Below are positions 1-12,313 of a DNA stretch of 64,000 nucleotides, piece by piece. The stretch spans positions 4,732,008 to 4,796,007 of the forward strand of contig NW_002060943.1 of NCBI RefSeq assembly GCF_000150275.1, in the 5' to 3' direction. Made by a program: the position numbers and the translations under genes. The DNA comes from Trichoplax adhaerens (Eukaryota; Placozoa; Uniplacotomia; Trichoplacea; Trichoplacidae). The first letter of the stretch is position 1; the number at the start of each line of letters is the position of its first letter. The notes under the pieces are model-generated. The model had not been told where the DNA came from. It ran no database searches and was given only the letters and a program-made list of their open reading frames with translations.

Positions 1-31
1 AATTAAACTTAGCATAGCGTATAAACAATTC

Positions 32-589
32 TGTAAAGTAGCATTGTATTATGATTGTAGACTATTAGCCATGTTTAGTATAATATGCGGTAGTGTCGTT
101 TTTATACTTATCGTATGATATATTTAGCGGCCCAAATTATAGACTGTAATGGTAGACTCTATGCTAGAGTACCGATGACTATATACAGTAAGATGTTGAG
201 CTACTAATTAGGTTAGAGGTAAAATAGAACTACAAATCATATATTAAGATATGGTTCGTTCATTGTACTTTGAGTGGTAGGAATAATGTCTACGCAAACA
301 CGGTAATCGTTTCCATATTGGATTAATGATATTCCACTGTAAAATAGTATTACTAATAATAATTTGATTGCGTGTAAAATAAGGTAAAACGTTGCTATGC
401 TGATGTAGCTACATGACTACAGAGAGTATAAAAGCAAGCGACATTAAATGATTTGCTTACTCTTTCTAAAAGCTTTTCAGTGGTTTAATTTGGCTAGACT
501 AGAGCTGTGTGGAGCTAATCCTTGTATTAAATCTAATAAAGTTCTAATTTTCTACAAATTTTGAATTTTCGTGATCGGATATTATCACA
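32..589 (+). mobile_element. Solo LTR, group C, copy 1
   Basis: A 558-bp unit begins TGTAAAGTAGC and ends ATTATCACA, and is flanked on both sides by the 5-bp direct repeat AATTC (27-31 and 590-594). It contains a TATA-like TATAAAAG near 427 and an AATAAAG polyadenylation-type signal near 536. The same unit occurs in reverse orientation at 3278-3835 with the same length and its own TSD. TG...CA ends, a 5-bp TSD and promoter plus polyA signals are the hallmarks of an LTR-retrotransposon LTR. No internal coding region adjoins it, so I call it a solo LTR. Confidence 0.85.
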
Positions 590-1611
590 AATTCTAATCC
601 GTTTGTTATTCTTAACTAAAACAGATTGCTGCTAAATCTTTTACTATACTAAGTTCAGCAGTACGCTCATTTTCTTTCTAATATTTTCTAATATTTTAAA
701 AGTTTGATTTCTAATTAGTATACTACAATTATGTTTACTGAATTGCTACATAATTTCATTGCATTAGCCTCGATTTGATTGATAACATTGCATAAAAATC
801 AAGTAGTATAAATTATATATTTCCAAGCAGACTTTTTCTGTTGTGCATGAATCTAACTTTTTGGAACTAGCTGAAGCATCAAAATGCCGTAAAATTCATT
901 GTCCTTCATGTGTCCAATGAGTTATATACCATGACTAAACAATTAACTACACGTATATGGATTCTAATGAAGTTATTCACTGCATATCAAATTTTAAAGC
1001 AATTTTGATAAGCTTTCATGTACTCTTCAGACAAATAAGTTATTTATTGATCATCTTTATTTGAGAGACAGCTTTGATTTAGATGAGAGTGTTATGTGAA
1101 GGTAATCTCCCGAGAAATTGCAATAGTTGTTACAAACATAAAGTTAACCACAGGTTACTAGCGTAGTCTTTATCTTTGTCAACGTTTAAATTTACGTAAC
1201 CCTTTCATAATGGCAAATAGCAATTTGCCTAACTACTTTTTGACGGAGATTCTAATTGACAAATCACATATCCATCATTTTGGACGTTATATTCCATGTA
1301 AGCACCAAATAATCCATCTACAAGAAGGGAATTCATCTCTAGTACAAGCTTTGTTAACTTAACAAAGAGAAAAGGAAAATTTCCTGCATTTTGGTATCTT
1401 ATATTCGCTTACCTTTAATGGCATCAGGTTTATATGATGATCTTAATTGAGAAATAAAATTTTGGTATAGCACTTTTGATGAATCTGCAGGCATAGATTT
1501 TCGGAAATTTAACGAATTTGTTTTTAGTTCCCCGTATAAAGTTATCTATAAGATAAAGAATATCGATACTTGGTATTGGCTATTCGATCAAAAAGTGACG
1601 ATTTTAGTACG
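590..1611. other. Gene-free AT-rich spacer
   Basis: I see no convincing reading frame, RNA gene or clear repeat here. It lies between two LTRs and is probably intergenic or decayed transposon sequence. Confidence 0.4.
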
Positions 1612-2725
1612 TGTTTACGGAGCAAAGCACCGTATATATTAATTAAGTAGATTTCGTTATGTAGCTAATGGCAATACGGTGGGAAGTAATTATGAATATT
1701 AATCGTGTATAGTTTTGCTAGACAACCAAGATTTAAGCCTGTTTTGAAATTAATTCGTGTGATAAAGTGATCTTCAAAACAATAAATCAAGAACTACAGT
1801 TTCTTGCAAATTTCACTTTATTACAGAAGTTAGGTTCGTCTAACTACCAAGGACTATCTGACTATCTGATAATCTACTTATTACAGCAAAATTCACGATT
1901 TATATACGATTAGTTACAGAATGCTTTTACTGTAACAAATCTTATCTTGCCCATTACAGTAAGTCGCAAGATCAGATCTAAATTTACTATCGCGCAATCT
2001 ATTCATAAATCGCGCGTCTATTTAAAGCATTACAATACAATATTTACAGTACTAACATACTAAGCGCAAATCTATTTACTGTATATCTCAGATCTTTATA
2101 GAAACATCTTAATACTGTAGATTCGCTACAATACGTACTGTAAACATCTTCTACAAATAGACTCTTACAAAATCTTACACTCTAGCTTACAAGTTAAGTT
2201 ATTCTCGTACAGTCTTATAATAGTAATCTAAGCTATATTTGGGGCTGCACTACAATTCGTATAATCTTTATAGATATTTATATTGGCATCACCTTAGCAC
2301 CCACTGTGAAGTGCGAGCGACGTGCGAGTAGCGTACTGAGCCTCCTTTGTTTAATTGGCTATTTATTAGTTATTGCCAACTAAAGTTGTCTACTAGTTGT
2401 ATCTATAGTAAACTATATAGTTTATTGAGGGTTATTTTCCCATACGAACCATGTAAATGTTATGTTGCTAAATTACTAGGGGTGCACTACAAGTTTAGTG
2501 GTAGGATGTAAAAGGTGGAGTGAATGCTCAGCTCGTCAGCCCTTGATTAGATAATGTTTTACCTACTCTATTAATAAAACTATACGAAACTCTTAGCAAC
2601 AGTCTTATCCTTGTGTGACCGTAAGTAGTATCGGAATACCAAACAGTAGACCTCCAGGTGTAGTGGAGGTAGGAATAAGTAATCTATTAGTTTACGGTAG
2701 TAGTTCGCAAGTCAAGTTTGTGACA
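1612..2725 (+). mobile_element. LTR of the TGTTAC...GTGACA group, split by a nested LTR
   Basis: The 5' end (TGTTTACGGAGCAAAGC at 1612) and the 3' end (about 2565-2725, ending GTTTGTGACA) both match the solo LTR at 35091-35360. A second LTR of another group (1758-2254) sits inside it in reverse orientation. Without the insert and its duplicated target the host LTR is about 612 bp, longer than the 270-bp copy at 35091, which seems internally deleted. Flanks are GTACG and CTATG, so no TSD is preserved. A short stem-loop with CCTCC/GGAGG arms lies at 2651-2669. Confidence 0.7.
1758..2254 (-). mobile_element. Solo LTR, group B, nested in another LTR
   Basis: Read on the minus strand, this 497-bp unit starts TGTAGTGCAGCCCC and ends CACTTTATCACA, matching both ends of the LTR at 25149-25565. 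It is flanked by a perfect 5-bp duplication, ATTCG, at 1753-1757 and 2255-2259. It interrupts the LTR at 1612-2725, so it is the younger insertion. No internal retrotransposon region is present. Confidence 0.85.
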
Positions 2726-3277
2726 CTATGATACAATGAACTAATTATTCAAAATATGAAATATAAATAGTTTGGACAATATTACTTTAAACTACACCAT
2801 GTATCGATGTGACTACTTGTAATGTTATCACACCTGGCTTATACATAGTATTTCTAAATCTTCTTCCATTACATTCTTCATACAACGCTGCTGTTCGTTT
2901 TTAAATAAACGTAATTTCAAGACTTTTCGGGACCTACATATCGAGTATGCTATCCTTGAATACTTTAACGTCTTAATTTATCGGTTAAATACAGCTTAAC
3001 ATTGCAGGTAACCCGTAGTTAATATTTACTGTTAACTATGTAAATTTTTATGCTATATCTAACATGTAATCAATATCCTTATCTGTATCATATTTCGATA
3101 TGCTAATTACAAGGCAGAGCCCTCGGCCGATTGAGTTGATCAGCTTACCATCAACTAAAACAGAATTTAGTTAATGCACTATGAATTATAAAAATATAAT
3201 AAAATAGGCGTACTATATATCTATTAAAAACATGTAAAACGTCGTAGATTAAAAATATTAATAAATTCCTAGATAAG
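2726..3277. other. Gene-free spacer between LTRs
   Basis: AT-rich sequence with no supported coding region. It separates the 1612-2725 and 3278-3835 LTRs. Confidence 0.4.
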
Positions 3278-3835
3278 TGTGATATATACCGATCACGAAA
3301 TTCCAAATTTTAGAAAAATAAGCGCTATATTAAATCTTTTACAAAGATTAACTACACACAGCTCTACTCAAGCCGAATACTAATACTAAAAACTTCTAGA
3401 ACGAACAGAATAATCTAAAGTTGCATGCTTTTATACTTTTCGTAGCATTCGCAGCTACAATCCGCACGGCAACCTTTTACCTTATTTTATACATAGTTAA
3501 ATTATTCTTAGTAATACTATTCTACTGCGGACCATCATTAATCCGATATGGATACGACTACAGTATTTACGTAGACATTATTCACACCGGCCAAAGTACA
3601 ATGAATTAACCATATCTTAATATATGATTTACAGTACTGTTTTTACCTATAACCCTATTGGTAACTCAATACCTTACTGTACATATTCATCTGTACTCTA
3701 GCATAGAGTCTATACCACTACAGTCTATAGCTATGGCTACCAAATATCTCTTCGGATAAATATAGAAGTTACGCTACCGTAAATTATACTAAACATGGCT
3801 AACAGTCTACAATCACAATACTAAGCTACATTACA
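3278..3835 (-). mobile_element. Solo LTR, group C, copy 2 (inverted relative to copy 1)
   Basis: The reverse complement of this 558-bp unit aligns along its length with 32-589, starting TGTAATGTAGC and ending TATATATCACA. It carries its own perfect TSD, ATAAG, at 3273-3277 and 3836-3840. A TATAAAAG box is present on the minus strand. The short open frame at 3421-3609 lies inside it, has no ATG start and is not a gene. Different TSDs show two independent insertions, not one inverted duplication. Confidence 0.85.
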
Positions 3836-5010
3836 ATAAGTTATCTTAAGGAAAGTATATTGCGACAGATATACAAAAATTACTTCGTAACTGACAAGTA
3901 CAGTAGTAAGTAATCTCCTTTCTTGACTTCAAAACTTACCTGTAATATTGGCACATTTGACACGCTGAATTAATACTCTCATGCTTTTGTACTCCTTATG
4001 TGTAACTCGAAAATTTTTCAATGTGTTTTATAAGTTATGTGCAGACGCTTATGCTATGAAATCTTCTTGAAAGTTGGTACCACACCACAGTGGGCAAATT
4101 AGTTACTTCAATGATGTTCGTGAGTATGTAAGAAATGAAATGATTTCTAATTTCAGTCCTTAGTAATATAAATATGGACTTTGACTTTGAATACTAAACC
4201 TGATTTGGTCCATTAGTAATTAATTACTGTAAATATGCCGAAATGCATATGTTTAAGTAGTACGGTACAGATTTCATGACATCCATGATTGACGCGTTAC
4301 TGTTTGAATAAAAGCAGGATCTTATTAGGCTTTGTTAATGATAAATTAAATTAAAATTATTCGACCGAAATTTAATTCAATTTAATTTAATTTAATTTAT
4401 TTAATTTAATTTATTTAATTAAACCTAGGCTAACTCAACGTTAAACATAAGTTCTATAAACTTATTTAACTACGACGAAATATTTATTATGACATGCGAT
4501 ACGATGGTATCTCTTGCAGGCGTATTTTACCTGTACTATGATATTTTTATACAACAATGGAATGACATTGCGATTGGTGTTTTTCCTTTAATGCTCGAAA
4601 TATTATACCATTTTACAGGCACTCAGCTAATTGATAATACTTATGGTATGCGCTTAGCCGATTTTAAATTAGCTTTTTCGGAGTTCTTTTGATATCAGCT
4701 AATTTAAAGTATCAATTTACGGTCAAAACTTGAAATTACACGTATAATTCATACGTAATGTAGTACCAATGCTTTACTGAGGTGAAAGGTAGCATGCTTG
4801 TGGGAGGATTTAAAAATCTGTCTAGATAGCTACGATGTCGGTAGAATACTTTACTGTTAATATTGGGCGTTATTACAGTATTATACTGCCTTACCTGGAT
4901 CAAATATCGCTGATAGAGATAAAATATTAACAGTAATGTATAGAAATAGTGATGATTCAGCTCCAGCCATATTGCTCTTTGGCTTATTTCTTGGAATACT
5001 TAGAAGCCTG
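3836..5010. other. Gene-free spacer with a TTTAA-type simple repeat
   Basis: No convincing gene. About 4371-4426 is a run of TTTAA/TTTAT units, preceded by an inverted AAATTAAATTAAAA stretch that could fold back on it. The rest is AT-rich unique-looking sequence. Confidence 0.45.
4371..4426. repeat. TTTAA microsatellite
   Basis: Imperfect tandem TTTAA and TTTAT units visible by eye. Confidence 0.8.
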
Positions 5011-5508
5011 TGTCACAAAACAGCTTTGTAACAAGATAACGTAATATACGGTTAATAAGTCAATTCCTTGAACCACGTATCAAGGAACGATATCTGCACT
5101 ATCACAAACATTTTTGCTCTACTAGCAGACTACGCAAACACTTAAACGCCTCGTATTTTACGTTAAATACTAAGTTTGAGAATTCTGTTTATTACACGAT
5201 ATACTGCATTTATATACTGTTCCTCAATAGTTCATGAGTCATAGTTAATACAGTTAGCATTGGAATCATTTACAGAATTAGATATTAATTTTAGCTACTG
5301 CTCCCTTAATGCAGACAACAGTATTTACAAACATAGACATGTAATGACTAATACAGAATAGTCAGATTACGATCGGTCCTATCACGGAACATTTCCATGA
5401 TAATTTACGATCTACCATAAGTAAATTACAATCAAAATGATTGGAACTGTAAGTAGATGATTTGCATTCCCTATTATAACTATTAATTTCAGTATGTGTA
5501 TAAGTGTC
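5011..5508 (-). mobile_element. Truncated LTR, inverted against 5610-6240
   Basis: The plus strand begins TGTCACAAAACAGC and runs as a close reverse complement of about 5733-6240. Similarity stops near 5508, so the 5' part of this LTR (about 130 bp) is missing. With 5610-6240 it forms a long inverted repeat around a roughly 220-bp centre, and a transcript across both could fold into a hairpin of about 500 bp. The bases before it (GCCTG) do not match a TSD. Confidence 0.75.
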
Positions 5509-5609
5509 ACTGTGTTTCAGTACTGCTGGCCTTATTCCTTATGAAATATTCCTTATAGTAACTTACATTATCCATTCTCACATATAGGAATATTTCATTT
5601 AAACGAGTA

Positions 5610-6240
5610 TGTTACAGTGTTATATACTGTATTACAGTAGAAATATCAATGTTAGGATAATTCTATTAGACTATCCTTATTTAGTTAACTTCTAATTTGG
5701 ATATACTGTATTTTAATATAGCACTGACTTTTTATGACAGTGATACTTATACACATACTGAAATTAATAGTTATAATAGGGAATGCAAATCATCTGCTTA
5801 CAGTTCGAATCATTGTGATTGTAATTTACTTATGATAGACTGTAAATTATCATGGAAATGTTCCGTGATAGGACATATCGTAATCTGACTATTCTGTATT
5901 AGTCATTATATGTCTATGTTCGTAAATACTGTTGTCTGCATTAAGGGAGCAGTAGCTAAAATTAATATCTAATTCAGTAAATGATTCTAATGTTAATTGT
6001 ATTAACTATGACTCATGAACTATTGAGGAATAGTATATAAATGCAGTATATCGTGAAATAAAGAAGAATTGTCCAACTTAGTGTTTAACGTAAAATACGA
6101 GGCGTTTAAGTCTTTGTGTAGTCTGCTAGTAGAGCAAAAGTGTTTGTGATAGTGCAGATATCGTTCCTTGATACGTGGTTCAAGGAATTGACTTATTGAT
6201 CGTATATTGCGTTATCTTGTTGCAAAGCTGTTTTGTGACA
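5610..6240 (+). mobile_element. Solo LTR of the TGTTAC...GTGACA group (631 bp)
   Basis: It starts TGTTACAGTG, ends AGCTGTTTTGTGACA, and is flanked by a perfect 5-bp TSD, GAGTA (5605-5609 and 6241-6245). A TATATAA box lies at about 6034 and AATAAAG at about 6057. Full-length and partial relatives occur in reverse at 20882-21512 and 15107-15526, plus the fragment at 5011-5508. A hairpin with ACAGT/ACTGT arms lies just inside the 5' end. A 63-codon open frame at 5697-5888 recurs in the other copies but starts with TTG and has no coding support. Confidence 0.85.
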
Positions 6241-7377
6241 GAGTATAAGTATGATTTCGTGATAAAATGCGGAATTACATCTGCTAAAATGGTCATTTGT
6301 GCATAACTTTAAAGGATGATTTAATATTGCAAGAAAATGTAAAAACAGGCTTAAACTTATTAATCCGTTATAATATATCGCATTCCCATACATAGAATTT
6401 TTCTATAAAATTATTATAATCTCCGTATGTTATGGTGTCACGATACGAATTACTGTGAAGAATTAAATGACAAAATTTAACGAATTAGCATTTATATATG
6501 GTGATTACAATTAGTTGCTTACAGTATGAATCACCGAAGTGTCCCACCCACCTTCCCGAGCAGCGCGGGGGTATTTATACTACTGTTAGATGACTCTGAT
6601 TATAGGTTCATTTTAATAGGTCAGTATAAGATTCTTACAGTATTTTTTACCTCAAGATTTCTTCATGTAAAACGAATAGCTCTAAGGTAGTAAATTCTAC
6701 AGAGTACTGATTTTTGAAATAGTATTCGTTATATTACTAAGGGTGGCCAGTAGGCCTTTAAACTTTGATTTGATGTAATGCTCAGATGAAAATTGAATAA
6801 ACATAGAATCTTTATAGTGTTTTCTACACAGCCATTTTGATTGTTACATTTTCTTATAATGGTTGCTATCGATAAAGCAAGCTTTGCTTGCATACGCAAG
6901 CGACCCTTAGACACGTTATAATGATTGGTATAAAATTGACCACAGTACCAAGGATATTATACCACACTGTAGATATCTTACAGTACCTTCTAATCTTAAC
7001 TTGGTATGTCCATCACCGTAAATTAGTTATCATAATGCGCTTTGGATTATTAACTAATCTTAATATAGCATAGTACATTACTATTACCGGGATATATATA
7101 ATATCGAATGATAATACTATCTGTTAATTCTATTAATAAATCGAGCATAAACGTATATTTGACAGTTTCGCTTACCAACCTTAAAATAGCATTAATACTG
7201 TATATAGTAACAATCCTTATTCGGTAAACATACTAATACGAAAGTTACTTAAGGAAATTTGAATTGGTATAGAAATGAATGATCTCTAGGGTTTATGTAA
7301 ATATTATTGAGAAGATATAAGTGATTGATACACATCAGTAGGTACTATTAGTTCTATTGCTCTCATGCATTTCGTGG
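6241..7377. other. Gene-free stretch with a probable LTR fragment
   Basis: No gene recognised. About 7060-7141 repeats at about 7543-7625 (shared CTATTACCGGGATATATAT and following bases). Since the second copy lies inside an LTR, the first is probably a fragment of a related LTR. Confidence 0.4.
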
Positions 7378-8062
7378 TGTTACCCTACTGTAGTTCCCCT
7401 GTCCCGGTTATTTTTGATTGCTATGTATCATATAACAAAAAGTGTTTCTAAGAGGATAATGTCAGTTAGTCAGCGATCTAATAGGCGAAAGCGAAGTGAA
7501 CAACGTGGAAATGCACGATCAGTACGTACATTAAATCAATCTGTTTTAAATATAGTAGTACCCGGCTATTACCGGGATATATATAATGTCGAATGGTAAT
7601 ACTATCTGTTAATTATTAATAAATGGGTACATTATCGTAAACCGTCAGCAAAGCGACGGGAGTTTGGACTAGTGTTAGTAAATTATATGTTGTATTTTAA
7701 TACAATTCTTATATAATACTTAAATACAGTACAAGCTCTTGTAAATTTAATTGAGATTAATGCTAGAATGTAGGTGTATTGACATGACTCTGCGAATACA
7801 TATTGTAGTCCGATTAGGCAAAATCAGTCAGTAAATATCCATATCGATAAATATTATTGTAGAATGATTTATCAATGTTGGCCACTGCCGATAGGTATTT
7901 AAGCTAGGTAGACCATTGAATAAAAATCAATTCTATAGTTTTGCAACCTAGAAACAAAGGCGTCTAAGTTCTTGTGAGTAGTTAAGAGACAATAAATCCC
8001 ACCAACTTTAGAAATTTGGAGATTTTTTTACGTAAACTTTGTCGTAAAACTGTTTTGTGACA
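7378..8062 (+). mobile_element. Probable solo LTR of the TGTTAC...GTGACA group
   Basis: It begins TGTTACCCTACTGTAG and ends AACTGTTTTGTGACA, like the LTRs at 5610 and 19093. Flanking pentamers are CGTGG (7373-7377) and TGTGG (8063-8067), differing by one C-to-T change that CpG decay would explain. A TATTTAAG box is near 7893 and AATAAA signals near 7919 and 7990. The open frame at 7357-7599 overlaps its start and is not supported as a gene. The 5' boundary is less certain than for copies with perfect TSDs. Confidence 0.55.
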
Positions 8063-8414
8063 TGTGGATCTTATTACAGATTCGGATGAAACTAGTATGG
8101 TTATCATAGAGTCAATTATTATAATTATTGAAAGCTACGCATTTCAACTCATTAATTTATGAAAATAGATAATTCTAATACAGCATTATTTTTCTTAAAT
8201 CTTTAAAAATTTCTGTTATAGAATAAATATTACTGTATGACTAAATTAGTCACTGGTATTAACGCAATGAAAGGTGCAGAGCCTGAGAATTAAGGAACGC
8301 TCTTCAACTTATTCATCTATTAAATCTATAGCCTTAAGTTTTATACTTATGTAATTTCTTTACGGCATGTACTGTAGTACTATGTATAACGAATAAATGT
8401 TGTTACGTATATAC

Positions 8415-9339
8415 CATAATCCGTGTTGGAAACGATGATAGCGGCATAAGACCAATGAAATCGTTGAAATATATCTGCTAATACTCGACTTTGCCACTTA
8501 TCGCTAGGTGACATGCGAACTAAATAGCCCATGCTTGGTCGGTCATCAAAACCTGGATAAGTTGCAATCGGTGCTACTTGTGGTACCCTTAGCGATGTTG
8601 CCATGTACTGAACAGCTTCGACATCACTCGATGTTGAAGGCCCAATAATTGCCCAAACTTTGTCATCGACAGCACGACAACCTTAAAAATATTTCGGATA
8701 AATCTGTTCATTTACATATACAGTTATATGAATGTCACGTATTACATAAGTATAATAAACACGATAACGGAAATACATTGCATTCATCTAGGATAGACGA
8801 AAATTTATTTTTATTACGGGTGTCGCTTTATTATATAAATATCCATATATTCTATACTTGCAGTTTACTATCGTGCTGGAGATTAAAACAAGAGTATAAT
8901 TTACATCTTAAATCTGGTACACATAATTGAATGTCATCATGAAAGCCATTCAAAAATTGAACTTTTGTCTGATATGGTCGTACAACATCAGTTTTGCTCA
9001 TTTTTTAATTTATCCAAAATTCAAGTCGGATTTGTACTCAATGCTGCGATCTAAGTATTATTACTGTATACGACTGTGATGCTAAGTATAGATAGCGCTT
9101 TTAACCTAAATTGCTTTAAAAAGAGTAGAAACATTTACTGTGTAACTGAGTTAGCAATATTATAGTAGCATAAATTATATTACCTTCTTGTTGACACAGG
9201 AAAGGTTGATAATTTGTCTTATTATAGATTTTCAACTTTATTATTATATTAAATGCAAATGTTGGATCTCCATTAATGTGATCCGTAGCTAGTTGGATGA
9301 TATCGTAAAATTTCTGTTCTCGTCCATCTGCTAGGACAG
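8415..9339 (-). pseudogene. iGluR amino-terminal-domain fragment (two exons)
   Basis: Two minus-strand exons encode the first half of a periplasmic-binding-type amino-terminal domain of an ionotropic glutamate receptor. Exon 1 (9339-9184, 156 nt) includes DGREQKFYDIIQLATDHIN and ends GAAG before gtaata. Exon 2 (8681-8415, 267 nt) includes VWAIIGPSTSSDVEAVQYMA and the strand/helix ending FHWSYAAIIVSNTDYG before gtatat. The junction restores codon GGT, and both reading frames are open. I found no signal-peptide exon upstream and no following exons. The next ATD exons on this strand lie 5 kb upstream in transcription order, so they cannot complete this copy. It is likely a truncated gene or relic. 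A class C GPCR ligand domain is a less likely alternative. Confidence 0.7.
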
Positions 9340-11894
9340 CTATGATAAAGAAATTATATTAAAATAATTGTTAAGGTCAATTCTTCTTATGTTTTCCAAT
9401 ACATAATGTTGCTAAATAGACGTGATTGTATTACAAGTGCAATCTGATGTATGATACTATGACAACTATTAAATATCAATAGAAGTAACGGCGGAATAAT
9501 TTCAAATATTTGCTCTACTAATCTAAAATAGGCGTTGACATTTTCGAAATCAGACAGTATAATTAAAACTAAGATTGAGCTATTTTTAATGCTCTTATAT
9601 GAACAGAAATAAGTAATTATGCAAATCCTATAAAACATATTAATTACAAAAAAGAACAAATTCTGGAATCTCCATGCTTCATTTCGGGGCATTCCTGTTA
9701 ACTACATTACATTTTAATTAGCAACTACAGTAAAATTGTTATTTGATTTAACCATTCTAAAATGATTGCTACAGCTCGTAAAAATGAAACTATAGGGTCT
9801 ATTGGATGGGTAGATCAATTGTCTAATGACATAAGGCTAGCCTAGTAATCGTATTAGAATTAATATCATGGATCATCTTTTAATATTAGATGATTCTTGC
9901 AGATCGAAATAAACATAAGAAAAACAGCACTGTGGCTGTTTCACTGTCGGTAATTGTTATTGATTTACTTAAAATTTCGCATTTTCATTGTTGGATCGAT
10001 CATTTTAAATACTATAATAAATTGGCCTAATCGCTGTGGTAGAAGTAATGGTTTGAACTTATTTATTACATTAACTTGACTTTAATGCCTTGATACACTC
10101 TGCTGCCAAACAACTGTTTCCCTATTTGATCGATAATTTAAATAATCTAGCATGGTAACCGCTTGGTTTAATAAATTTGATCCTATTTGTATATTTTAAA
10201 CGATTCCCAAGGTTTTAATCTCACAAAAATGCAGTACATTTACTAGCTATAAACTAATTTAAATAATTTAATATTAATGTATGTCGTAGTTGCATCAAGA
10301 TTAACCATTTTTATCCTCTTGATAGATATTAATGGATCCTCATAATTAAAAACTCTAAAGAAAAAATTTAACTCTTGTTTCGTTACCACAGAGGTACTGT
10401 ATATCTTTAATAATATCAAATAATAGTTTCAGTTCCTTATGCTTAAAATAAAATTTGCGTTGGAACTGTAACTTGAACATCTTATTTCTGCCAGTGGTTA
10501 TGGAACTAAGCATAGTAAAGCCATAGATTATCAAGACTAAACTAAAGAATGGGTTAGTTCTTTAAGTAGCGTAAAAGAAATTCAATTTATGATGAGCAAA
10601 TATTAAAGCATCTGCATTAGACTCTTAGTATTTGCGTGCTAACTTTACAATAGAAGTGCTAATTTGGATAGCCACCTATGCCGGCCGTTAATAGCTGTCG
10701 ATTGGATGGCAATAAACAAAAATGTAAGGTAAATTGTTTAGCAGTGAAATTAATAATTTAAGATAATTTCTGGCCCGAAAACTCTTTGCTCTCATTTACA
10801 TCAAATATTTTTTACTTTATATATAATATCATAACAAAAAAGCAAAGATAAAATCTACTGCATTCTCTTCCATAAATATTGGCTATTATAATATTTTTCT
10901 AAAAGAATAAAACAAATAAAAGATGATATGAACTACATTGAATCACAATACGGGAGATATTGTAAACACGACATTTTAGCTTATTTGCGTCATGATACTT
11001 TCAAACATGATATAATATATAAAAAAATTCATCAAATATTCAACCTTTACAATAATGTAAGTATTTTCAGTATAAAGTGCCGTATCTTTGTGATACTTTA
11101 GCATGTTCTACACGGTACTAACTCAATATGCTCTTTTATACCCTGAATATTAATTGTGTACACATTTTTATGTGTTTTTAATATCCGTGTTATAATCAGC
11201 TTGCAACAATTTTTAAAATCTAAATACTTGCAATCAACGTATCTTAAGCGGCTCTAAAGTACGGTACTTTTGAGAGTAAACAGATTGTTCACAGCGGTTT
11301 ATGGACAGACTCTAGTAGGCTCAGAAAAAAATGCTGCTTGATTATTCAAATTTAGTTACATTCTTAATAAACAGAATGTATATAAAACTACGCTCATTGG
11401 GTAACTAAACGCACAGAATTAAACGTATAGCAAGAATAATAATAACTACAGGGACGAGATGAATACAGGTTATCATGCTCCTTCGTAGAAAATAAAGTTA
11501 AGTGCGCGTAAAGTAATATACTTTTGCAGCCTATCTGTAAATTTTTATTATGAAATGTAGCGTAAATAGCACCAGTTGCCAATAAACTAATTAGTAACTA
11601 ATTTGAGCTCTGAGTCTTGGCACGATATAAAAGATTACACTATAAAAATGGTTATCTCATTCTCTATACTTCTTGTAACCACAAATGTAAATAAACTAGA
11701 TAGCACTTAGTAATTTAGAATTGTTATCTAATTGATACGGCAAGCCATAGCCATAGTATGACATAATTATTAACTGCAGCATTATGAAACCTTAGCGCCA
11801 TAACAATCCGATTCTTGCCCGATGTACGAGCGTACATATTACTCGTATATGCATTTATTTATGGGTGCCCTAGTGGTACTGCTCAAAGACAAAA
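9340..11894. other. Gene-free AT-rich stretch up to the assembly gap
   Basis: No reading frame, RNA gene or clear repeat that I can support. The open frame at 9387-9692 is low-complexity and does not read as a signal-peptide exon for the neighbouring iGluR fragment, though such an exon could be hidden here. Confidence 0.4.
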
Positions 11895-12313
11895 NNNNNN
11901 NNNNNNNNNNNNNNNNNNNNNNNNNNNNNNNNNNNNNNNNNNNNNNNNNNNNNNNNNNNNNNNNNNNNNNNNNNNNNNNNNNNNNNNNNNNNNNNNNNNN
12001 NNNNNNNNNNNNNNNNNNNNNNNNNNNNNNNNNNNNNNNNNNNNNNNNNNNNNNNNNNNNNNNNNNNNNNNNNNNNNNNNNNNNNNNNNNNNNNNNNNNN
12101 NNNNNNNNNNNNNNNNNNNNNNNNNNNNNNNNNNNNNNNNNNNNNNNNNNNNNNNNNNNNNNNNNNNNNNNNNNNNNNNNNNNNNNNNNNNNNNNNNNNN
12201 NNNNNNNNNNNNNNNNNNNNNNNNNNNNNNNNNNNNNNNNNNNNNNNNNNNNNNNNNNNNNNNNNNNNNNNNNNNNNNNNNNNNNNNNNNNNNNNNNNNN
12301 NNNNNNNNNNNNN
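11895..12313. other. Assembly gap (419 N)
   Basis: A run of N. Apparent open frames across it are artefacts. It shows the assembly is a draft, which matters when judging single-base frameshifts elsewhere. Confidence 1.

Noticed and set aside
3421-3609. 62-codon hydrophobic open frame
   Set aside because: It lies inside a group C solo LTR in antisense to the LTR, starts with TTG and has no family motif.
5697-5888. 63-codon frame repeated at 15246-15437 and 21234-21425
   Set aside because: The three are copies of the same LTR segment, begin with TTG, and their sharing is explained by repeat identity. No sign of selection could be judged by eye.
5011-6240. Foldback DNA transposon with 500-bp terminal inverted repeats
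   Set aside because: First impression from the matching TGTCAC/GTGACA ends. The right half proved to be a complete LTR with its own TSD (GAGTA), so two inverted LTR copies are the better reading.
10645-10685. Plus-strand IATYAG, resembling the iGluR M3 motif
   Set aside because: Only six residues, followed by stops, with no pore-loop sequence upstream.
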